Source of the DNA: Massilia phosphatilytica
GTDB lineage: Bacteria > Pseudomonadota > Gammaproteobacteria > Burkholderiales > Burkholderiaceae_D
Direction: 5' to 3'
DNA: 64,000 nucleotides
NCBI RefSeq assembly: GCF_002968015.1
Contig: NZ_PUIP01000019.1
Coordinates: forward strand, 62,001-126,000
Shown here: piece after piece, positions 24,971 to 32,085 of the stretch
Position numbering within the stretch: the first letter of the stretch is position 1
Layout: each line of letters begins with the position of its first letter
The notes under the pieces: generated by a model
Seen by the model: only the letters and a program-made list of their open reading frames with translations
What the model was told of the DNA's origin: nothing
Database searches by the model: none
Translations under genes and position numbers: made by a program

Positions 24971-25777
24971 TTAGGCACGCTTGGCCGGCCATCCCGGCAG
25001 GTTCGCGAGCTCGATATGGGTGGCCGCCACGGCGGCCGTCGGTTCGTTCAGGCGCGGCACGCGGCCGAGCAGTGGCGCGGGCAGGCGGCGTTCGAGCTCC
25101 GCGACGTTTTCGTCGGTGAAGCGCATGTCCGGGTCCACCTGGTTGGCGACCCAGCCCGCGAGCACGAGGCCGCGTGCGACGATCGCCTCTGCCGTGAGCA
25201 GCGCGTGATTGATGCAGCCCAGGCGCATGCCGACGACGAGGACGACGGGCAACCCGAATTGTACGGCCAGATCGGCGCTGTCGAAGTCTTCGGAGAACGG
25301 CACGCAGAAACCGCCCACGCCTTCGACGACGGTCGCGTCGGACGCGCCCAGGATTTCGGCATACGCCGTCAGGATGGGCACGGGTTCGATGGTCACGCCT
25401 TCCAGCGCGGCCGCGATGTGCGGGGCGCACGGTTCGCGCAGCATGTACGGCGTCGTGATCGATTGCGGCAGCTGCACGTTGCCGGCTGCGCGCAGCATGG
25501 CCGAGTCGTCGTTGTGCAGCTCGCCGTCGCGTTCCTCGGCGCCGGCAGCGATCGGTTTCATGCCACACGCGCGCACGCCCTGGCGCACGAGTTTATGGAG
25601 GATCGCGCTGGAGATCAGCGTCTTGCCGATCTCGGTGTCCGTGCCCGTCACGAAGCAGGCAAAGCGCGTCGGTACGCCTTCCGCGGCCAGCGGCGCGGGG
25701 ACGGCAAGCGGCAGCGCGGAAGCCGTCGTTGCGACTTCGGCGGTGCCGACGGATTGTTCGGGCTCGTTGAGGCTCAT
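24971..25777 (-). CDS. bioD: dethiobiotin synthetase
   Basis: This encodes 268 aa. It closes the ureido ring of biotin with CO2 and ATP. The P-loop variant GTDTEIGKT at about residue 42, the VEGVGGFCVPF segment and the KPIAAG strand are diagnostic. An N-terminal extension of about 35 residues, rich in Ala/Thr, precedes the fold; most BioD proteins start near FVTGTDT, so this tail is unusual. Its ATG overlaps the bioF stop by 3 bases, implying coupled translation. Confidence 0.95.
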   Translation of the reverse strand: MSLNEPEQSVGTAEVATTASALPLAVPAPLAAEGVPTRFACFVTGTDTEIGKTLISSAILHKLVRQGVRACGMKPIAAGAEERDGELHNDDSAMLRAAGNVQLPQSITTPYMLREPCAPHIAAALEGVTIEPVPILTAYAEILGASDATVVEGVGGFCVPFSEDFDSADLAVQFGLPVVLVVGMRLGCINHALLTAEAIVARGLVLAGWVANQVDPDMRFTDENVAELERRLPAPLLGRVPRLNEPTAAVAATHIELANLPGWPAKRA

Positions 25778-26961
25778 GCCCAGGTCCTTTCCAGCTGGTT
25801 GAGCGCAGTAATCAACTGCGCGACGTCTTGTTCGGTATGCGCGGCGGACAAGGTCACGCGCAGGCGCGCCGTGCCCACCGCCACGGTCGGCGGACGGATC
25901 GCCGGCACCCACAGCCCCTGCTCGTACAGGCGCGCCGCCACCGCCATCGCTTCGTCGTTGGCGCCGATGATGATGGGCTGGATCGCCGTCGTCGACACGG
26001 GGCGCTGCCAGCGCTCCAGGCGCAGGCCGCCGTCCAGTTGCGCGATGCGCGCGCGCAGGTCGGCGCGGCGTTGTTCACCTTCATCGCCCTCGATGATATC
26101 GACACTCGCGAGCAGCGCGTGCGCGAGCGCGGGCGCGGCGGCCGTCGTGTAGATGTACGGGCGCGTGCGCTGGATCATCAGCTCGATCACGTCTTCGTGC
26201 GCGGCGATGAACGCGCCGCCTACGCCTGCCGCCTTGCCCAGGGTGCCGATGTAGACGAGGTGCGGCGAGCGCAGATCGAAATGTTCCAGCGCGCCGCGTC
26301 CATGATCGCCCAGGACGCCGAAGCCGTGCGCGTCGTCGACGACGAGCCACGCGCCGTGGCGTTCGCACAAGGCCAGCAATGCGGGCAGCGGGGCGAGGTC
26401 GCCGTCCATGCTGAACACGCTGTCCGTGACGACGATTTTAGTCGGCGCAGCGCTCGCAGCGAGTTGTTCTTCCAGTGCGGCGACGTCCCCGTGCGGGTAC
26501 ACGGTCACGCCCGCACGCGCGAGGCGGGCGCCGTCGATCAGGGACGCGTGGTTGAGCGCTTCCGAGAAAATCATCGCGTCGGGCGAGCTGCCGAGCCCGG
26601 TCAGTACGGCGAGGTTCGCCATGTAGCCGGTGCAGAAGTACAGCGCGCGTGCCGCTTCGAGATGCGGCGCTTCGAACGCGGCCAGTCTCTCTTCCAGCAG
26701 CGCGTGCGCGCGGCTGTGGCCCGACACGAGGTGCGACGCGCCGCTGCCGGCGCCGTACAGGCTCGCGCCCTCGCGCAGCGCTGCCACGACGCGCGGATGC
26801 GCGGCGAGACCCAGGTAATCGTTGCTGCAGAACGCGAGCAGATCCCGGCCGTCGACGAGCTGGCGCGGCGCGCAGGGCGTCTCCGCCGTGCGCCGGTGGC
26901 GGGTCAGGCTGCGGCTTGCCAGCTCGTCCAGCTGGGCGCGGACGTTGTCGATCAAATTCAT
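25774..26961 (-). CDS. bioF: 8-amino-7-oxononanoate synthase
   Basis: This encodes 395 aa. BioF condenses pimeloyl-ACP/CoA with L-alanine using PLP. Seen are the CSNDYLGLAAHPRV start, the DDAHGFGVLG strand with PLP-contacting Asp/His, and the Schiff-base lysine in TLGKAAGVGG. Two ATGs in tandem exist; GGAG is five bases from 26961, which is preferred. The first ATG overlaps the bioA stop as TGATG. Confidence 0.96.
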   Translation of the reverse strand: MNLIDNVRAQLDELASRSLTRHRRTAETPCAPRQLVDGRDLLAFCSNDYLGLAAHPRVVAALREGASLYGAGSGASHLVSGHSRAHALLEERLAAFEAPHLEAARALYFCTGYMANLAVLTGLGSSPDAMIFSEALNHASLIDGARLARAGVTVYPHGDVAALEEQLAASAAPTKIVVTDSVFSMDGDLAPLPALLALCERHGAWLVVDDAHGFGVLGDHGRGALEHFDLRSPHLVYIGTLGKAAGVGGAFIAAHEDVIELMIQRTRPYIYTTAAAPALAHALLASVDIIEGDEGEQRRADLRARIAQLDGGLRLERWQRPVSTTAIQPIIIGANDEAMAVAARLYEQGLWVPAIRPPTVAVGTARLRVTLSAAHTEQDVAQLITALNQLERTWA

Positions 26962-26963
26962 CA

Positions 26964-28307
26964 TCACTCCGCGATCACTGTCTCGAACACCTTGCGCGTG
27001 CGCGCGGCGAGGCCCACGATCTCTTCCTCGTCCAGCACGTACGGCGGCATCAGGTACACGGTGCGGCCGATCGGACGCAGCAGCAGCTCGTTTTCCACGG
27101 CGCTCGTGAAGAAGCGGCGCGCGAACGTCGACGCGCGTTGCGTGTCCGGCTCCACCGCGTCGAACGCGAGGATCATGCCGCGCTGGCGGAAGTTCGTCAC
27201 GCGCTTGTGATCCAGCAGCGGCGCCAGTTCCAGCATCAGGCGCGTGGCCGTTTCGCGGTTCTTGTTCAACACATCGTCGTCCTGGAAGATCTGCAGGGTG
27301 GCCAGCGCGGCACGGCAGGCCAGCGCGTTGCCCGTGTACGAGTGCGAATGCAGGAAGCCGCGCGTGATGTCCTCGCTGTAGAACGCCTCGTATACCTTGT
27401 CGGTGGTGAGCACCAGGGACAGCGGCAGGTAGCCCCCGCTGATGCCTTTCGACAGGCACATGAAGTCCGGCCAGATCGCGGCCTGTTCGCACGCGAAGAA
27501 CGTGCCGGTGCGGCCGCAGCCGACCGCGATCTCGTCGGCGATCAGGTGCACGTGGTACTTGTCGCACAGCTCACGCAGGCGCTGCAGGTACAGCGGGTCG
27601 TGCATCGCCATGCCCGTCGCGCACTGCACGAGCGGCTCGACGATGATGGCGGCGATGTGATCCGCGCGTTCCGCGAACAGCGTTTCCACGTCCTTGGCCG
27701 CACGCAGCGCGACGTCCTGCGCGGACTCGCCGTCGACGGCATTACGGGCATCCGGCGACGACACGGTCCGTGCGGCGCGCAGCAGCGGGCCGTACGCATC
27801 CTTGAACAGTGCGACGTCCGTCACGCCTAAAGCGCCGACGGTCTCGCCGTGATAGGAACCCTGCAGGCAGACGAATTCCTGCTTGTCCGCATAGCCCGCG
27901 TTGCGCCAGTAATGGAAGCTCATTTTCAGCGCGATCTCGACGGCCGATGCGCCGTCCGATGCATAGAACGCGTGACCGAGCTGCTGGCCCGTCAATGCGG
28001 CCAATTGCTCCGACAGCTCGATCACCGGTTCATGCGTAAAACCGGCCAGCATCGCGTGTTCGAGCTTGTCCAGCTGGTCCTTCAATGCCGCGTTGATGCG
28101 CGGGTTGGCGTGGCCGAACAGATTGACCCACCACGAGCTGATGCCGTCCAGGTAGCGCCGGCCTTCATGGTCGTACAGCCACGGCCCCTTGGCGTGGCTG
28201 ACGGCGATCAGCGGCACCTCTTCGTGGTGCTGCATTTGCGTGCATGGATGCCAGACGCTGCGCAGGCTGCGCGCGATCCAGTCGGAGGAAGTGGTGGTGG
28301 GTTTCAA
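26964..28307 (-). CDS. bioA: adenosylmethionine-8-amino-7-oxononanoate aminotransferase
   Basis: This encodes 447 aa. BioA transfers the SAM amino group to KAPA, giving DAPA, with PLP. Motifs are SVWHPCTQMQHHEE near the start (substrate binding), GSYHGETVGALGVT, the HLIADEIAVGCGRTG strand with the PLP Asp, and the PLP lysine in LSKGISGGYLPLS. Length is typical. It is the first bio gene and begins 20 bases after the liuC stop, without an obvious promoter, so biotin synthesis appears to be read with the liu genes. Confidence 0.97.
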   Translation of the reverse strand: MKPTTTSSDWIARSLRSVWHPCTQMQHHEEVPLIAVSHAKGPWLYDHEGRRYLDGISSWWVNLFGHANPRINAALKDQLDKLEHAMLAGFTHEPVIELSEQLAALTGQQLGHAFYASDGASAVEIALKMSFHYWRNAGYADKQEFVCLQGSYHGETVGALGVTDVALFKDAYGPLLRAARTVSSPDARNAVDGESAQDVALRAAKDVETLFAERADHIAAIIVEPLVQCATGMAMHDPLYLQRLRELCDKYHVHLIADEIAVGCGRTGTFFACEQAAIWPDFMCLSKGISGGYLPLSLVLTTDKVYEAFYSEDITRGFLHSHSYTGNALACRAALATLQIFQDDDVLNKNRETATRLMLELAPLLDHKRVTNFRQRGMILAFDAVEPDTQRASTFARRFFTSAVENELLLRPIGRTVYLMPPYVLDEEEIVGLAARTRKVFETVIAE

Positions 28308-28327
28308 TCTACGTCCTGTCGGTCAAG

Positions 28328-29113
28328 CTAGTCCAGCCATGAAGGCCGGCGTTTTTCAAGAAATGAGGCGACGCCCTCGCGCCCTTCGAGCGACGCGCGG
28401 ATGTCCGCGATGCGGTTCGCCGTGTCTTCCAGCAGCGCTTCCGTGACGGGCGCGCCCGCGATCTCGCGCACGAGTGTTTTCGCTTCGCGCACCGCGTTCG
28501 GACTGTTGTTGGCCAGCGCCTGCACGATGCCGGCGACCTTCGTGTCGAGGTCCGCGGCCGGCACGATCTCGTGCACGAAGCCGATGCGGTGGGCTTCACG
28601 CGCGTCGAAGCGTTCGGCGGTGAGGAAGTAGCGACGCGCGGCCTGTTCTCCCATCGCCTTGATCACGTACGGCGAGATCGTCGCCGGGATCAGCCCAAGT
28701 TTTACCTCGGACAGGCAGAAGTTCGCCGTGTCGACGGCCACGACCACGTCGCACGCGGCCACGAGGCCCATGCCGCCGGCGTAGCAGTCGCCCTGTACTT
28801 TCGCCACGACGGGCTTCGGGCACATGTACATCGTGCGCAGCATGTCGGCGAGGCGCATGGCGTCGGCGCGGTTTTCGCTGTCCGAATAACCGGCCATCTT
28901 CTTCATCCAGTTCAGGTCCGCGCCGGCGCAGAACGCGGAGCCGGCCGCAGCGAGCACGATCGCGCGTACGAGCTCATGGCGTCCCAGTTCGTCGAAGGCG
29001 AGGGCCAGCTCCGCGATGCTTTGTTCGTTGAACGCGTTGCGCAGGTCGGGGCGGTTCAGCGTGACGTGGCCGATGCGGTCGGTGATCGTGACAGTCAGCG
29101 TTTGATAATCCAT
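28328..29113 (-). CDS. liuC: enoyl-CoA hydratase family, methylglutaconyl-CoA hydratase
   Basis: This encodes 261 aa of the crotonase fold with LAAAGSAFCAGADLNWMKKM (oxyanion-hole strand), GDCYAGGMGLVAACDVVVA, and GLIPATISPYVIKAMG. LNWMKKM is characteristic of methylglutaconyl-CoA hydratases. It would hydrate 3-methylglutaconyl-CoA to HMG-CoA, the step between the carboxylase and mvaB. It is 10 bases downstream of liuB. Confidence 0.93.
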   Translation of the reverse strand: MDYQTLTVTITDRIGHVTLNRPDLRNAFNEQSIAELALAFDELGRHELVRAIVLAAAGSAFCAGADLNWMKKMAGYSDSENRADAMRLADMLRTMYMCPKPVVAKVQGDCYAGGMGLVAACDVVVAVDTANFCLSEVKLGLIPATISPYVIKAMGEQAARRYFLTAERFDAREAHRIGFVHEIVPAADLDTKVAGIVQALANNSPNAVREAKTLVREIAGAPVTEALLEDTANRIADIRASLEGREGVASFLEKRRPSWLD

Positions 29114-29123
29114 GTCTGTCTCC

Positions 29124-30731
29124 TCACATGCGGAACACGCCGAACTTCGTGTCCTCGATCGGCGCGTTCAGCGCGGCCGAGAGACCGAGGCCAAGCACCA
29201 TGCGCGTATCGGCCGGGTCGATCACGCCATCGTCCCACAGGCGTGCGGTGGCGTAATAGGGGTGGCCCTGGTGCTCGTACTGTTCCTTGATCGGCTGCTT
29301 GAACGCGGCTTCTTCTTCCGCACTCCACTGGCCGCCGCGGGCTTCGATGCCGTCGCGCTTGACGGTCGCCAGCACGGACGCCGCCTGGTCGCCACCCATC
29401 ACGGAGATGCGCGCATTGGGCCACATCCACAGGAAGCGCGGAGAAAAGGCGCGGCCGCACATGCCGTAGTTACCGGCGCCAAAGCTGCCGCCGATGATCA
29501 CGGTGAACTTGGGCACGGAGGCTGTCGCGACCGCGGTCACCATCTTGGCGCCGTTGCGGGCGATGCCTTCGTTTTCGTACTTGCGGCCGACCATGAAGCC
29601 GGTGATGTTCTGCAGGAAGACGAGCGGGATCTTGCGCTGGCAGCACAGCTCGATGAAGTGCGTGCCCTTCAGCGCGGATTCCGAGAACAGGATGCCGTTA
29701 TTCGCGATGATCCCGACCTTCATGCCGAAGATGTGGGCGAAGCCGCAGACGAGCGTCGTGCCGTATCTCGCCTTGAATTCGTCGAAGCAGCTAGAGTCCA
29801 CGATGCGCGCGATGACTTCACGCACGTCGAACGGTTTTCGCGTGTCGACGGGGATGACGCCGTACAGTTCTTCCGGCGCGTATTTCGGTTCGATGCTTTC
29901 GCGCAGCGCGCCCTGCTGCGGCTTGGTGCGGTTCAGATTCGACACGATCGTGCGCGCGAGCGCCAGCGCGTGCGTGTCGTCCTGCGCCAGGTGGTCGGCG
30001 ACGCCGGACAACCGCGTGTGCACGTCACCGCCGCCGAGGTCTTCGGCCGTGACGACTTCACCCGTCGCCGCTTTGACCAGCGGAGGGCCGCCCAGGAAGA
30101 TGGTGCCCTGTTCCTTGACGATGATGGATTCGTCGCTCATCGCGGGCACGTATGCGCCGCCCGCCGTGCAGGAACCCATCACGACGGCGATCTGCGGGAT
30201 GCCTTTGCTCGACAGGGTTGCCTGGTTATAGAAGATGCGGCCGAAGTGATCGCGGTCGGGGAACACGTCGTCCTGGTTCGGCAGGTTGGCGCCGCCCGAG
30301 TCGACGAGGTAGATGCAGGGCAGGTTGTTCTGCTCGGCGATCTCCTGCGCGCGTAGGTGTTTTTTCACCGTCATCGGGTAGTACGTGCCGCCCTTGACGG
30401 TGGCGTCGTTACAGACGATCACGCATTCCTGGCCGGCCACGCGGCCGATGCCCGTGATGATGCCGGCTGCGGGGGCCGCATCGTCGTACATGGCGTACGC
30501 GGCCATCTGGGAGAATTCGAGGAACGGGGTGCCCGGATCGAGCAGCATCTGCACGCGCTCGCGCGGCAGCAGCTTGCCGCGCGCGACATGCTTGGCACAC
30601 GCGGCTTCGCCACCCCCCTTGGCGACTTGCGCCACCTTGGCGCGCAAGTCGTCGACGAGGGTTTGCATGGCGGCGGCGTTGGCTTTGAAATCTTCGCTGC
30701 GCGGGTTGAGTTTCGTGTCGATCTGGGGCAT
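29124..30731 (-). CDS. liuB: methylcrotonyl-CoA carboxylase carboxyltransferase beta subunit
   Basis: This encodes 535 aa from MPQIDTKLNPRSEDF, typical of MCC-beta. It has a two-lobed carboxyltransferase fold with CIYLVDSGGANLPNQDDVFPD (N lobe) and GSCTAGGAYVPAMSDE, then the FLQNITGFMVGRKYE and GGSFGAGNYGMCGRAF oxyanion loops (C lobe). It transfers the carboxyl group from biotin on liuD to methylcrotonyl-CoA. AGGAGAC sits upstream of the ATG. It is first of the liu genes here, with liuA not adjacent. Confidence 0.96.
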   Translation of the reverse strand: MPQIDTKLNPRSEDFKANAAAMQTLVDDLRAKVAQVAKGGGEAACAKHVARGKLLPRERVQMLLDPGTPFLEFSQMAAYAMYDDAAPAAGIITGIGRVAGQECVIVCNDATVKGGTYYPMTVKKHLRAQEIAEQNNLPCIYLVDSGGANLPNQDDVFPDRDHFGRIFYNQATLSSKGIPQIAVVMGSCTAGGAYVPAMSDESIIVKEQGTIFLGGPPLVKAATGEVVTAEDLGGGDVHTRLSGVADHLAQDDTHALALARTIVSNLNRTKPQQGALRESIEPKYAPEELYGVIPVDTRKPFDVREVIARIVDSSCFDEFKARYGTTLVCGFAHIFGMKVGIIANNGILFSESALKGTHFIELCCQRKIPLVFLQNITGFMVGRKYENEGIARNGAKMVTAVATASVPKFTVIIGGSFGAGNYGMCGRAFSPRFLWMWPNARISVMGGDQAASVLATVKRDGIEARGGQWSAEEEAAFKQPIKEQYEHQGHPYYATARLWDDGVIDPADTRMVLGLGLSAALNAPIEDTKFGVFRM

Positions 30732-30755
30732 CGGATCCTGTCTCCTGCTGTTCGC

Positions 30756-30765
30756 GGCTTGTGGC
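30756..30765. promoter_or_regulatory. GGCTTGTGGC motif copy ahead of liuB
   Basis: This single copy of the ten-base core found twice ahead of liuD lies 25 bases before the liuB ATG. It is listed as a candidate site only; chance occurrence is possible. Confidence 0.3.
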
Positions 30766-30771
30766 GCGGTT

Positions 30772-31215
30772 TTATTCAGGGAAACTGCCGTCCACATAGA
30801 ACCACCGCATCTTGCCACCCACGGCAGGATCCGGCTCGCGCACGAACCGGCTGACTTCATGCAACCGATGGGCGCGACCGTGGACCTTGAAGCGGGCGAC
30901 GAATTCGACGGTGTCTTCGTTGGGTTGTTCCGGCAGGTCTGCTTTACGTTGACGTAAACGTAAAGCAGATTTTATCTCAAGTCCGAGCCACTGAACCTTT
31001 TGGTTTTCATCGATGATGGGTTCCGTCGGCCGCGTACTGGGGTGCCACGTGGCGCGCAGGTAGGCCTCGTCCCGCATGGCGAAGGCCGTGTAGCGGGAAC
31101 GCATCAACGCCTCGGCCGTCGGCGGCAGTTCCGCGCCGGCGATGAAGGGGCCGCAGCAGCGCATGATCGACGGGCCGCCGCAAGGACAGGGGAGAGGCTT
31201 TTCAGGAGTAGGCAT
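30772..31215 (-). CDS. ychJ: YchJ/UPF0225 family SEC-C-type protein
   Basis: This encodes 147 aa. The N-terminal PCPCGGPSIMRCCGPFIAG is the Cys-rich zinc-binding SEC-C-like motif, and MRSRYTAFAMRDEAYLRATWHPSTRP is the YchJ NTF2-like domain. Function is unknown. A 13-bp inverted repeat (30938-30969) lies inside the coding frame around residues 83-93, in a segment (LRLRQRKADLPEQ) that is variable between family members. Its stop is 40 bases before liuB. Confidence 0.9.
   Translation of the reverse strand: MPTPEKPLPCPCGGPSIMRCCGPFIAGAELPPTAEALMRSRYTAFAMRDEAYLRATWHPSTRPTEPIIDENQKVQWLGLEIKSALRLRQRKADLPEQPNEDTVEFVARFKVHGRAHRLHEVSRFVREPDPAVGGKMRWFYVDGSFPE
30938..30969. promoter_or_regulatory. 13-bp perfect inverted repeat upstream of the liu genes, inside ychJ
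   Basis: TCTGCTTTACGTT (30938-30950) and AACGTAAAGCAGA (30957-30969) flank a 6-base centre. It is AT-rich against its neighbours and lies about 207 bases before liuB. From memory it resembles TTTACGT/ACGTAAA dyads described for MerR-type LiuR regulators of branched-chain amino acid genes; that was not checked. It could instead be a chance hairpin. Confidence 0.45.
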
Positions 31216-31491
31216 GGCGGCAATTATCCGCCATTTCCGGGGGCTGGGTGAACGGTGCTGCCGTGTGGGATAACGGCAGATGGGATGCAGTTAATGCATC
31301 TGTGCAGATCTTTTGCCGAAAATAAATGAACTGCTCATTAAATGGGCGGAGAAATTTTTTGTTTCTGGACACCTTCGATGGCTGTTCAATAAGTTTTCCC
31401 TGCGATCGGGTCGAAAAGTGATGCAAGAATGGCACAACGCGGTCTAACGATTGTATATTGACAACGTTCTGATGCCTCGAAGGAGACTGTG
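31216..31491. other. AT-rich intergenic region, no gene seen
   Basis: This 276-base gap lies between the divergent ychJ and the gene at 31492. It is visibly richer in A and T than the rest of the window. It holds a TTGTATATTGACA stretch at 31451-31463 that could contribute promoter elements for the small secreted protein, and nothing else recognisable. Confidence 0.5.
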
Positions 31492-31815
31492 ATGACGACG
31501 ATTCGCAAGATCGTCCTTGCCGCTGCGCTGTTGAACGTGCTGGCCATGGCCGTGGCGGCAGAGGTCACGGTCGAGAAAGACGTGCCGCAACGGGCGAAGG
31601 CGCGGTTTTTCGAGCGTGTGCAGGCGGGGGAGCTCGCTGATGCTGTTGCGCATCGCGGGCAGCCGGTCGAGGTCAAGCCGGGCAAATACCATCTGCGGGT
31701 GCCTTGCGACAGCATGAAGGCGGGGAGTTTTGCTGACATCACGGTCACTATCGACGATGACAGCAAGACGCGATTACGTCTGGAGGAATGCGGAGTGCAA
31801 GTCGACAGCCGGTGA
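31492..31815 (+). CDS. small secreted hypothetical protein
   Basis: This encodes 107 aa. The signal peptide MTTIRKIVLAAALLNVLAMAVAA is followed by an alternating charged, mainly beta mature part (VEVKPGKYHLRVPCDSMKAGSFADITVTIDDDSKTRLRL). AAGGAG at 31480-31485 is six bases from the ATG. The Cys in RVPCDS and a second in EECGV could pair in the periplasm. No family is recognised. It lies in the lower-GC patch with the rhodanese-Sel1 gene. Confidence 0.65.
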   Translation: MTTIRKIVLAAALLNVLAMAVAAEVTVEKDVPQRAKARFFERVQAGELADAVAHRGQPVEVKPGKYHLRVPCDSMKAGSFADITVTIDDDSKTRLRLEECGVQVDSR

Positions 31816-32085
31816 TTTCAGGATCAGAGCAGTTCTTGATACTCATATGGTTGCTACTGGCCCAACGGCTCAAGACTACGACAGCAAAGGTCCGCAATGG
31901 GACGGTTCCGGCCCGGTCCTGGAGGTTCGTCATTCTTTAAGATTGATAACCTACTATCCCGAACCAACGGCCGAGTTCGGCCAAGAGCCTGCACCACCAT
32001 TGTTGACGGAAGCCCTGTTGCGTTGTATTTTTGGAAAATTGTGCCATCTCGGTATGGCGTTAGGCCTTGTCGACTGGAGGCGAAC
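31816..32085. other. intergenic region, nothing recognised
   Basis: This 270-base stretch lies between the small secreted protein and the rhodanese-Sel1 gene. Open frames cross it, but none has a ribosome site or coding character. No promoter, terminator or repeat stands out. Confidence 0.5.

Noticed and set aside
28308..28327. Biotin riboswitch or BirA operator ahead of bioA
   Set aside because: The gap is only 20 bases and contains no dyad of the BirA type.
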